A stretch of 7,062 nt of DNA, taken from contig JASJAL010000396.1 in the NCBI GenBank assembly GCA_030067055.1, positions 1-7,062 of the forward strand. Direction: 5' to 3'. Below are positions 1 to 6,161 of the stretch, piece by piece. A model generated the notes under the pieces. The model saw only the letters and a program-made list of their open reading frames with translations. It did not search any database and had not been told where the DNA came from. Each line of letters opens with the position of its first letter. Position 1 is the stretch's first letter. The position numbers were made by a program, and so were the translations under genes. This stretch comes from Kiloniellales bacterium (GTDB taxonomy: Bacteria > Pseudomonadota > Alphaproteobacteria > Kiloniellales > JAKSBE01).

Positions 1-582
1 GCCGCCCTGCAGCAGCTCAAGGCCCAGGGCCTGGTCTCCGCGACCCAGGGCGGCAGCACCCGGATCATCGCCAGCTCGGAAAGCCTCGACCGCGGCCTGG
101 GCCGGCTGGTCCGGGCCGACCTGCGCAACCTGCTCGATCTCGCGGAGCTGAGGGCACAGCTCGAAGCCTGGGCGGCGCGCCGGGCGGCGCGGCTGGCCAA
201 GCCCGAACAGATCGAGGAGATCGCCCGGCTCTTCGAGGTCATGGCCGATCCAGCGCGCGACCCGAAGCACAAGGCCGAGGACGACTTCGCCTTCCACATG
301 GCCATCGCCCGGGCCTCGGACAGCCCGGTCTACCTTCACTTGCTGAGCGTCCTGGGCGACATCTTCAGCGAGAACTGCGCCTTTCACCGCTTCGAGCTTT
401 GCCCGACGCCGGCGGACGACCGCAGGTTCCTGGCCGAGCATCGGGCGGTATTGGAGGCAATCCGGGCCGGCGACGAAGCGGCGGCGGCCAAGGCCATGAC
501 GGACCATCTTTCCTCGGTGATCGCCGCCTATGCGGCCCTCCCGGAGCGGACCGCGTCTGCCGCCGGGGGCAGCCAGCGATGA
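1..582 (+). CDS. GntR-family transcriptional regulator, FadR/FCD subfamily (5' partial)
   Basis: This is the C-terminal 193 residues of a DNA-binding regulator; the gene starts before the window and roughly the first 45-50 residues are missing. The frame is open from base 1. The visible N-terminus (AALQQLKAQGLVSATQGGSTR) matches the end of the GntR winged helix, with the recognition-helix tail and the glycine-containing wing. The rest is an all-helical FCD ligand domain. Its usual metal or ligand residues are present: Asp95 and His99 in DDFAFHMAIA, His147 in AEHRAVLEAI and His169 in MTDHLSSV (window numbering), with the last two 22 residues apart as in the family. FCD domains typically bind carboxylic acids through a metal ion. 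The stop overlaps the start of the glycerate kinase gene by 4 bp, so the regulator is very probably translationally coupled to its target operon, and glycerate or a related hydroxy acid is a reasonable effector by inference. Family assignment is firm; ligand is unknown. Confidence 0.93.
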   Translation, partial: AALQQLKAQGLVSATQGGSTRIIASSESLDRGLGRLVRADLRNLLDLAELRAQLEAWAARRAARLAKPEQIEEIARLFEVMADPARDPKHKAEDDFAFHMAIARASDSPVYLHLLSVLGDIFSENCAFHRFELCPTPADDRRFLAEHRAVLEAIRAGDEAAAAKAMTDHLSSVIAAYAALPERTASAAGGSQR

Positions 583-1850
583 CAGCACTGGAGCCCCGGG
601 CCTTTCTGCGCAAGCTGTTCCAGGCCGCGCTGGATGCCGCCGACCCGGCCCTCGTGGTACCGCCGCACCTGCCGGCGCCGCCCACGGGACGGATCATTGT
701 GCTCGGCGCCGGCAAGGCCTCGGCGGCCATGGCTTCGGCGGTCGAGGCGAACTGGCCGCCGGCGCGACTGGACGATCTCTCGGGCCTTGTCGTGACCCGC
801 TACGGCCACGGCACGGATTGCCGCCGGATCGAGATCGTCGAGGCCGCTCATCCGGTGCCCGACACGGCCGGCCGGCGGGCAGCGGAGCGCATTCTGGCGC
901 TCGCCCGGAATGCAGGACCAGATGACCTCGTGCTCTGCCTGATCTCCGGCGGCGGCTCGGCGCTGCTGTCCCTGCCGGCACCGGGTCTGACCCTGGAGGA
1001 CAAGCAGGAGGTCTCGCGCGACCTGCTGCGCTGCGGGGCGACGATCTCGGAGATGAACTGCCTGCGCAAGCACCTCTCGGCGATCAAGGGCGGCCGCCTG
1101 GCCGCCGCCGCGGCCCCGGCCACGGTGCTGAGCCTGCTGATCTCCGACGTGCCGGGCGACGACCCGGCGACCATCGCCTCCGGCCCGACCGTACCCGACC
1201 CGACCAGCTTCGCCGAGGCGCGCGCGGTCTTGGAGCGCTACGGCATCGAGCCGCCCAAAGCGGTCCGTCGGCACCTGGAGGCCGCCGAAGACGAGAGCCC
1301 GAAACCGGGCGACCCCCGGCTCGCCGGCGCCGAGACGATCATGGTCGCGCGCCCGATGGGCTCCCTGGAGGCCGCCGCCGAGGCCGCCCGGGCGGCCGGC
1401 GTCGAGACCCGGATCCTGGGCGACGACCTCGAGGGCGAGGCCAGAGACCTAGGCCGGCAACAGGCCGAAGCGGCGCTGGCCCTGACGCCGGTCGAGCGTC
1501 CCCTGGTCCTGCTCTCCGGCGGCGAGACCACGGTCACCCTGACCGGCAAGGGCCGGGGCGGCCGCAACGCCGAGTACCTGCTCGGCCTGACCCTCGCTGC
1601 CGCGGGCGACCCGCGGCTCTACGCCATCGCCTGCGACACCGACGGCATCGACGGCTCGGAGGACAACGCCGGAGCCCTGACCGGGCCGGACAGCCTGCGG
1701 CGGGCGCGGGAGCTCGGCATCGACCCCGAGGCCTGCCTGGCCAGCCACGACAGCTTCGGCTACTTCCAGGCGCTGGACGATCTGGTGATCACCGGCGCGA
1801 CCTTGACCAACGTCAACGACTTCCGCGCCATCCTCCTGCTGCCGAAATAG
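579..1850 (+). CDS. gckA: Glycerate 2-kinase, class II (DUF4147 + MOFRL domains)
   Basis: A 423-residue cytosolic kinase predicted to phosphorylate D-glycerate with ATP to 2-phosphoglycerate (class II, EC 2.7.1.165). The N-terminal DUF4147 domain (about residues 10-250) carries GAGKAS at 43-48, ISGGGSALL at 122-130, NCLRKHLSAIKGGRLA at 160-175 and SDVPGDDPATIASGPTVPD at 189-207. The C-terminal MOFRL domain (about 308-420) carries LLSGGETTVT, GKGRGGRNAEYLL at 323-335, CDTDGIDGSEDNAGA at 352-366 and TNVNDFRAIL near the end. Length is normal for the family. I chose the ATG at 579 because it overlaps the regulator stop as ATGA, has a G-run (565-569) 9 bases upstream, and starts the protein where family members start; the frame stays open upstream to 399, but that extension is a shadow of the regulator. 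Homologues are often labelled hydroxypyruvate reductase (TtuD) from older tartrate work, yet the motifs are those of the kinase and there is no Rossmann NAD(P)-binding motif of a reductase. Pyruvate kinase follows, consistent with feeding lower glycolysis. Confidence 0.95.
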   Translation: MTALEPRAFLRKLFQAALDAADPALVVPPHLPAPPTGRIIVLGAGKASAAMASAVEANWPPARLDDLSGLVVTRYGHGTDCRRIEIVEAAHPVPDTAGRRAAERILALARNAGPDDLVLCLISGGGSALLSLPAPGLTLEDKQEVSRDLLRCGATISEMNCLRKHLSAIKGGRLAAAAAPATVLSLLISDVPGDDPATIASGPTVPDPTSFAEARAVLERYGIEPPKAVRRHLEAAEDESPKPGDPRLAGAETIMVARPMGSLEAAAEAARAAGVETRILGDDLEGEARDLGRQQAEAALALTPVERPLVLLSGGETTVTLTGKGRGGRNAEYLLGLTLAAAGDPRLYAIACDTDGIDGSEDNAGALTGPDSLRRARELGIDPEACLASHDSFGYFQALDDLVITGATLTNVNDFRAILLLPK

Positions 1851-1884
1851 GCGGCAACCCCAAGAAATGTCCTCGGGATTTCAC

Positions 1885-1891
1885 AAAAGGA
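1885..1891 (+). promoter_or_regulatory. Distant ribosome binding site candidate for pyk
   Basis: AAAAGGA is the only purine-rich Shine-Dalgarno-like stretch before pyk, but it ends 15 bases before the ATG at 1907, longer than the usual 5-9. An in-frame TAA at 1895-1897 rules out a longer protein, and the ATG at 1907 gives the expected pyruvate kinase N-terminus. Initiation may therefore be weak, or helped by local folding: GTCCT (1869-1873) can pair with AGGAC (1888-1892). Confidence 0.35.
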
Positions 1892-1906
1892 CGCTAATCT
1901 TTCCGC

Positions 1907-3322
1907 ATGCGACGTATACGTAAAGCCAAGATCGTGGCCACCCTCGGGCCCTCCTCCTCGGACGCCAAGACCATTCGCGCCCTGGTCGAGGCCGGTGCCG
2001 ACGTGTTCCGCCTGAACTTCAGCCACGGCACGCAAGACGACCACCGGGCCCGCCTAGACGTGATCCGCAACCTGGAACGCGAGCTCGACCATCCGATCGG
2101 GGTCCTGCTCGACCTGCAGGGGCCAAAGCTGCGGGTCGGCGAGCTGGTGGGCGGCGAGGCCAGCTTGGCCCCCGGCGCGCACTTCCGCCTGGACCTGGAT
2201 CCGGCACCCGGCGGCGCCGAGCGTGCGCCCCTGCCACACCCGGAGATCTTCGAGGCCCTGGCGACCGATGCCGAGATCCTGCTCGATGACGGCAAGCTGC
2301 GCCTTCGGGTGACCAAGCTCGGCCGCGACTTCGCCGACACCGAGATCGTGACCGGCGGCACCCTAAAGGACCACAAGGGCGTCAACCTGCCGGGCGTGGT
2401 CATGAACATCTCGCCCCTGACCGAGAAGGACCGGCGCGACCTGCAGTTCGGCCTGGATCTCAGCGTCGACTGGGTCGCGATGTCCTTCGTCCAGCGCCCG
2501 GAGGACATTGCAGAGGGCCGCCGCCTGATCGCCGGCCGGGCCGCGATCATGGCCAAGATCGAGAAGCCGGCGGCGCTGAACCATCTCTCGGAGATCGTCG
2601 AGAGCGCCGACGGCTTCATGGTCGCCCGCGGCGACCTGGGCGTCGAGCTGGCGCCCGAAGAGGTGCCCGGCCGCCAGAAGGAGATCATTCGCCTCTGCCG
2701 CCTGGCCGGGAAGCCGGTGATCGTCGCCACACAGATGCTGGAGTCCATGATCGCGGCCCCGGCCCCGACCCGTGCCGAAGCCTCGGACGTGGCCACCGCG
2801 GTCTACGACGGCGCCGATGCGGTCATGCTCTCCGCCGAGTCCGCGGCCGGCGACTATCCGGTCGAGGCGGTTCAGATGATGGACCGGATCATCGCCCGAA
2901 CCGAGAGCGACCGCTTCTACGCACCGATCATCCAGGCTCTGCACCCGGAGCCCGAGAAGACTGCACCGGACGCAATCTCCGCCGCCGCCGCCCAGGTCGC
3001 CGAGACCATCTCGGCGGCGGCCATCGTCAGCTACACCACTTCGGGCTCGACCGCCCTGCGCGCCGCCCGGGAGCGCCCGGTGGTGCCGATCCTGGTCCTG
3101 ACCTCGCAGCTGACGACGGCGCGCCAGCTGGCCCTGCTCTGGGGCGCGCACAGCGTCCATACCGCCGACGTGCGGGACTTCCAGGAAATGGTCGGCAAGG
3201 CCTGCCGGCTGGCCGCGAAGGAGAAGCTGGCGGAGAGCGGCGACCGCCTAGTGATCACCGCCGGCGTGCCCTTCGGCACCCCGGGTGCGACCAACGTCCT
3301 GCGCATCGCCTGGGTGGGCTAA
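1907..3322 (+). CDS. pyk: Pyruvate kinase
   Basis: A 471-residue enzyme converting phosphoenolpyruvate and ADP to pyruvate and ATP, the last step of glycolysis. The barrel domain begins at once (KIVATLGPSS, residues 8-17), followed by FRLNFSHG at 34-41 and LDLQGPK at 68-74. The B domain lies at about 75-158 and contains LLDDGKL. The catalytic region has IMAKIEKP with Lys217 and metal ligand Glu219, ARGDLGVE with Asp243, and the signature ATQMLESMI followed by PTRAEASDVA. The C-terminal domain (about 345-471) is complete. Glu105, counted without gaps back from the DDG motif, falls where K+-dependent enzymes such as E. coli PykF have Glu and K+-independent ones have Lys, so K+ dependence is likely but needs an alignment. 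The C-terminal domain has a TTSGST loop at 377-382 where effector phosphate binds in regulated enzymes. It lies 56 bp after the glycerate kinase gene on the same strand, most likely in one operon. Whether the genome has another pyk cannot be seen here. Confidence 0.98.
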   Translation: MRRIRKAKIVATLGPSSSDAKTIRALVEAGADVFRLNFSHGTQDDHRARLDVIRNLERELDHPIGVLLDLQGPKLRVGELVGGEASLAPGAHFRLDLDPAPGGAERAPLPHPEIFEALATDAEILLDDGKLRLRVTKLGRDFADTEIVTGGTLKDHKGVNLPGVVMNISPLTEKDRRDLQFGLDLSVDWVAMSFVQRPEDIAEGRRLIAGRAAIMAKIEKPAALNHLSEIVESADGFMVARGDLGVELAPEEVPGRQKEIIRLCRLAGKPVIVATQMLESMIAAPAPTRAEASDVATAVYDGADAVMLSAESAAGDYPVEAVQMMDRIIARTESDRFYAPIIQALHPEPEKTAPDAISAAAAQVAETISAAAIVSYTTSGSTALRAARERPVVPILVLTSQLTTARQLALLWGAHSVHTADVRDFQEMVGKACRLAAKEKLAESGDRLVITAGVPFGTPGATNVLRIAWVG

Positions 3323-3362
3323 TACCAAGGAGCGTTGATACTGACTCATTTGACTGGGTTTG
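3320..3362 (+). other. AT-rich convergent spacer, possible dispersed repeat
   Basis: From the pyk stop codon to about 3362 the sequence drops to roughly 40% GC in a window that is otherwise GC-rich. It holds two copies of TGACT (3342-3346 and 3351-3355) and no ORF. Such a sharp change at a stop codon between convergent genes suggests an inserted short repeat or a conserved intergenic element. I see only one copy in this window, so the repeat reading is inference. Confidence 0.3.
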
Positions 3363-3378
3363 CTTGCCCGACCGCAAG
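3363..3378. terminator. Weak hairpin between convergent genes, possible terminator
   Basis: CTTGC (3363-3367) pairs with GCAAG (3374-3378) around the loop CCGACC, giving a 5-bp stem directly before the convergent rarD stop at 3381. There is no clear T-run on either side, so an intrinsic terminator is only suggested by position. Confidence 0.2.
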
Positions 3379-3380
3379 GG

Positions 3381-4304
3381 TCACTCGGCTCCGGCCGGGA
3401 CGGCGGCGAGACGGTCCCGCCGCGCGCGGCGCAGCGAGTCGAAGGTGAAGATCGCCAGAGCCGTCCAGATACAGAGGAAAGTGATCAGGTGGGCCCGGGT
3501 GAAGGGCTCGCCGAAGGCAAAGATAGCCAGAAAGAACTGACAGCTGGGCGCCAGGTACTGGAACATGCCGACCGTCGAGAGCCGCAGGCGCCGGGCCGCG
3601 CTGGTGAAGAACAGAAGCGGCGTCGCCGTAACCAGGCCCGAGGCGAGCAGCAGCAGCACGTCGGTCGTGGAGCCACTGCCGAAGAACCCGGTCCCGCCGC
3701 CGATCGCCAAGAGGTAGACCACCGCCACCGGCAGGATCAGCGTGGTCTCGACCAGCAGGCCCTCGGCCGAGCCGATCCGGACGGTCTTGCGGATCAGGCC
3801 GTAGAGCCCGAAGGTCACGGCCAGGGACAGGGCGACCCAGGGCAGGCCGGCAGCATCGAGGCTAAGGTTCAGGACCCCCAGTGCGGCCAGCGCCACGGCG
3901 ACCCCCTGGAGCGGCGAGAGGCGCTCGCGCAGGACCAGGACACCCAGGAGCACGCTGATCAGCGGATTGATGAAGTAGCCGAGGCTGGTCTCCAGGACCC
4001 GCTCCGCCACCACCGCCCAAATGTAGATGAACCAGTTGACGGAGATCAGCGCGGTGCTGAGGCCCAGCATCGCCAGGGTCTGGCGATCGCGAAGCGCCCG
4101 CCAGACCGTAGGCCATCCGCCCGTGAAGGTCACCAGTGCCGCCAGTAGGGCAACGGTCCAGATCACCCGATGGGCCAGCACGTCCAGCTCCGGGATATGG
4201 TCGACGGCTTTGAAATAGACCGGATTGACCCCCCAGAGACCGAAGGCCGCGAGCGCGAAGAGCACCCCGGAGATCCCTTGCCGCCTGTCGTCCTGCTTGG
4301 TCAT
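3381..4304 (-). CDS. rarD: RarD-family EamA transporter (drug/metabolite transporter superfamily)
   Basis: A 307-residue polytopic inner-membrane protein with about ten hydrophobic segments in two EamA halves. RarD signatures are present: ALAAFGLWGVNPVYFKAV at 17-34, LAHRVIW at 43-49, NWFIYIWAV at 90-98, ETSLGYFINPLISVLLG at 105-121, then GLVTATPLLFFTSAARRL at 223-240 and GMFQYLAPSCQFFLAIF at 246-262. The family was named for chloramphenicol sensitivity in E. coli-type homologues; the physiological substrate is unknown and probably a small metabolite. I chose the ATG at 4304 because an AGAGGGG ribosome site (4308-4314) lies just upstream and it gives the normal N-terminus; the frame runs open to 4385, but that 27-residue extension is arginine-rich, unlike the family, and crosses a hairpin region. 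It is convergent with pyk and lies 99 bp downstream of a TPR gene on the same strand, perhaps with its own promoter. The opposite strand is open over most of this gene, which is a composition artefact. Confidence 0.93.
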   Translation of the reverse strand: MTKQDDRRQGISGVLFALAAFGLWGVNPVYFKAVDHIPELDVLAHRVIWTVALLAALVTFTGGWPTVWRALRDRQTLAMLGLSTALISVNWFIYIWAVVAERVLETSLGYFINPLISVLLGVLVLRERLSPLQGVAVALAALGVLNLSLDAAGLPWVALSLAVTFGLYGLIRKTVRIGSAEGLLVETTLILPVAVVYLLAIGGGTGFFGSGSTTDVLLLLASGLVTATPLLFFTSAARRLRLSTVGMFQYLAPSCQFFLAIFAFGEPFTRAHLITFLCIWTALAIFTFDSLRRARRDRLAAVPAGAE

Positions 4305-4351
4305 TCGCCCCTCTGCCCGCACGAGTGACCGAAGTCTAGCCGAGCCGGCCC

Positions 4352-4387
4352 GCGAAGGCGCATGCCGCCTTCGCATGGCCGGCATGC
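4352..4387 (-). terminator. Overlapping hairpins after the TPR gene, candidate terminator or attenuator
   Basis: GCGAAGGCG (4352-4360) pairs perfectly with CGCCTTCGC (4366-4374) around a 5-base loop, a 9-bp GC-rich stem. GCATG (4373-4377) also pairs with CATGC (4383-4387), and GCATGCC (4360-4366) with GGCATGC (4381-4387), so the arms compete. The structure lies 17-52 bases beyond the TPR stop in the direction of transcription and about 48 bases before rarD. No T-run follows, so a classic intrinsic terminator is not proven; it may reduce read-through into rarD. Confidence 0.45.
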
Positions 4388-4403
4388 GGGCGCCCGGCGA
4401 GGT

Positions 4404-4952
4404 TCAGATCGCGCTGTCTTCGAGCAGCTTGCGCAGAGCCTCGACATTGACCCGCGCGCCGGGCATCTGCGGGTTCACGTCCAGCGCGGCCTCGAAGGCG
4501 GTCAAAGCCTCCTCGTTGCGCCCGAGGTCGTGGAGAATCATCCCGCGCCCGGAGAGCGCGCCGAAGTGGCGGGGCTCCAGTTCGAGGGTGCGGACGATGT
4601 CATCCAGCGAGTTCTGGTAAGCACCCATGAGGTAATAGAGCGTCGCCCGCTTGTTCCAGCCCTCGGCGAATTCCGGGGCCAGCTCGACCATGCTGTCGAA
4701 GCTGCGCAAGGCGGCCGGATAGTCGCGCCGCTGCATCGCGGCGACGCCTTCGGCCATCAGCGCATTGATGACGTCATCGTCGGAGCTCAGCCAGATCTTC
4801 CAGATCGCGTGCTCGACGGCGCGCGCCACCACGGGATCGGGAGCGTGATAGAGCTGCTCGAACAGCCGGTCGAGACGCGGGTCGTCCTGGTCGGCCGCGG
4901 CCGGCATCGCCAGACCGAGAAACAGAAGCAAGACGATTGCAGTTCGAGCCAT
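4404..4952 (-). CDS. Exported tetratricopeptide repeat protein
   Basis: A 182-residue protein with a Sec signal peptide: MART, a hydrophobic core IVLLLFLGLAM, and a likely signal peptidase I site after Ala-Ala-Ala at 18-20. There is no lipobox cysteine, so a soluble periplasmic protein is expected. After a helical linker containing DPRLDRLFEQL and IWKIW come three TPR-like units at about residues 63-96, 97-130 and 131-164, the clearest being RRDYPAALRSFDSMVELAPE and LGRNEEALTAFEAALDVNP. TPR helices bind partner proteins; no catalytic domain is present and the partner is unknown. Similar short periplasmic TPR proteins are common in alphaproteobacteria. I prefer the ATG at 4952 over an adjoining GTG at 4955 because AGAG (4959-4962) is 6 bases from the ATG but only 3 from the GTG. 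It is divergent from the DUF2817 peptidase gene and upstream of rarD on the same strand. Confidence 0.9.
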   Translation of the reverse strand: MARTAIVLLLFLGLAMPAAADQDDPRLDRLFEQLYHAPDPVVARAVEHAIWKIWLSSDDDVINALMAEGVAAMQRRDYPAALRSFDSMVELAPEFAEGWNKRATLYYLMGAYQNSLDDIVRTLELEPRHFGALSGRGMILHDLGRNEEALTAFEAALDVNPQMPGARVNVEALRKLLEDSAI

Positions 4953-4958
4953 CACGTA

Positions 4959-4962
4959 CTCT
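4959..4962 (-). promoter_or_regulatory. Ribosome binding site deciding the TPR gene start
   Basis: AGAG on the minus strand, followed by six bases and ATG (4952-4950). The in-frame GTG at 4955 would leave only three bases, so the ATG is the better start. The match to the consensus is weak. Confidence 0.4.
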
Positions 4963-4973
4963 AGTATGCCGCA

Positions 4974-5009
4974 GATCCCGAGGCGGACGCAGGTGTTTTT
5001 CGGGATCCC
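4974..5009. promoter_or_regulatory. Inverted repeat in divergent promoter region, candidate operator
   Basis: GATCCCGA (4974-4981) is matched by its exact reverse complement TCGGGATC (5000-5007) across an 18-base spacer, and the right half is part of the palindrome GGGATCCC (5002-5009). The repeat sits between the divergent TPR and peptidase starts, 33 bases before the peptidase ATG. It could bind a dimeric regulator controlling both genes, or form a hairpin in a leader transcript. I could not identify convincing -35 and -10 boxes around it. Confidence 0.4.
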
Positions 5010-5042
5010 TAAGAGTCATCTACGCAGGATCGGGGAGCCGGG

Positions 5043-6128
5043 ATGTCGGTCAGCCAATACTTCTCTTCGGACTACGCCGAGGCACGGCGAAAGTTCCTGG
5101 ACGCCGCGCAGGCCGCCGGCGCCCGGATCGAGCACCACGAGAACCCGAACCGCGGCCCCGGGGGCGAGGCACTCTTCGCCGATGCCGCCTGGCTGGGCCC
5201 CGAGACCGCGCGCAACCTTTTGGTGACGATCTCGGGCACCCACGGCGCCGAGGGCTTCTGCGGCTCCGGGGTGCAGGTCGGCTGGCTGGAAAGCGGACTG
5301 CATGGAGAGCTGCCGGCCGACACGGCGGCCCTGATGATCCACGCCATCAATCCGCATGGCTTCGCCTGGATCCGCCGGGTCACGGAGGACAACGTCGACC
5401 TCAACCGCAACTTCGTCGACCACGCCGCCCCCCATCCGGACAACCCGGGCTACCGCGACCTGGCCGAGATCCTCTGCCCGGCGGAGTGGAACGACTCGGT
5501 GATCGCCGAGACCGAGGCGCAGCTGGCCGCCTATGGCGAGCGCGAAGGCGGCCACGCCCTGCAGATGGCAATCTCCGGCGGCCAGTACAGCCATCCCGAC
5601 GGGATCTTCTTCGGCGGCCAAAGGGACACCTGGTCGCGTCGGACCTTGCTCGAAATCCTGGGCCGCATCCCCGCCTCCGCGGAGCAGATCGCGATCATCG
5701 ACTACCACACCGGCCTGGGACCTCGCGGCTACGGCGAACGGATCTGCGCCCACCTCCCGGACAGCGGTGCCCTGAAGCGGGCCGAGCAGTGGTACGACGG
5801 CGACATGACCTGCCCCAGCCTCGGCACCTCCTCGGCCTGCGAGCTGAACGGGGTCAACCTCCAGGGCATGGAGCGAGCGCTGTCCGAACTCGCGGTGACC
5901 GGCATCGCGCTGGAGTTCGGGACCCTGCCGACGCCCCTGGTCCGCCGGGCCCTGCGCGCCGACAACTGGCTTCACGTCCACGGCGAACCGGATTCGCCCA
6001 AGGGTAGGGCGATCAAGGCGGATATCCGCGAGGCCTTCTATCAGGACGCCGACGACTGGAAGCAGATGATCTGGGACCGCGCGATCGAAACCCAGCGCCT
6101 GGCCCTGCGGGGCATGGCGGAATCCTGA
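5043..6128 (+). CDS. M14-type zinc metallopeptidase/deacylase, DUF2817 family
   Basis: A 361-residue protein with no signal peptide or membrane segment, so probably cytosolic. The carboxypeptidase-like core is visible: the zinc-binding HxxE in SGTHGAEGFCGS (His67, Glu70), DLNRNF (119-124) where M14 enzymes bind the substrate carboxylate, the third zinc ligand His222 in IIDYHTGLGPRGYGE, and a likely catalytic Glu291 in ALEFGTLP. These are the hallmarks of DUF2817, a branch near the M14 carboxypeptidases and the succinylglutamate desuccinylase/aspartoacylase group. All expected catalytic residues are present, so it should be an active hydrolase of a peptide or N-acyl amino acid, but the substrate is unknown. 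GGGGAG (5032-5037) lies five bases before the ATG, supporting this start. It is divergent from the TPR gene (90 bp gap) and converges on the DUF2199 gene. No neighbour suggests a pathway. Confidence 0.92.
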   Translation: MSVSQYFSSDYAEARRKFLDAAQAAGARIEHHENPNRGPGGEALFADAAWLGPETARNLLVTISGTHGAEGFCGSGVQVGWLESGLHGELPADTAALMIHAINPHGFAWIRRVTEDNVDLNRNFVDHAAPHPDNPGYRDLAEILCPAEWNDSVIAETEAQLAAYGEREGGHALQMAISGGQYSHPDGIFFGGQRDTWSRRTLLEILGRIPASAEQIAIIDYHTGLGPRGYGERICAHLPDSGALKRAEQWYDGDMTCPSLGTSSACELNGVNLQGMERALSELAVTGIALEFGTLPTPLVRRALRADNWLHVHGEPDSPKGRAIKADIREAFYQDADDWKQMIWDRAIETQRLALRGMAES

Positions 6129-6161
6129 CAGCGGCAGATCACGCCGACAGCGGTACGGCCA

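Noticed and set aside
399..578. 60-residue N-terminal extension of the glycerate kinase frame
   Set aside because: It overlaps the regulator coding region in another frame, is Gly/Arg-rich, and the ATG at 579 with ATGA coupling gives the standard N-terminus.
3360..4148. Open plus-strand frame of 262 residues opposite rarD
   Set aside because: The product is rich in Gln, Arg, Glu, Gly and Asp with no recognisable domain, while the minus strand encodes a clear RarD protein. Long antisense frames are expected opposite GC-rich genes.
4305..4385. 27-residue N-terminal extension of rarD
   Set aside because: It crosses the hairpin region, is arginine-rich and unlike the family; the ATG at 4304 has a good ribosome site.
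5016..5981. Open minus-strand frame of 321 residues opposite the peptidase gene
   Set aside because: No domain or motif is visible; it is the antisense shadow of a well-supported gene.
4937..6007. Open plus-strand frame of 356 residues overlapping the peptidase gene
   Set aside because: It is Arg/Pro/Gly-rich in a shifted frame, while the frame starting at 5043 gives a complete DUF2817 enzyme with all motifs.
6127..6153. 8-bp direct repeat GACAGCGG between convergent genes
   Set aside because: Too short and GC-rich to stand above chance; no terminator-like stem was found there.
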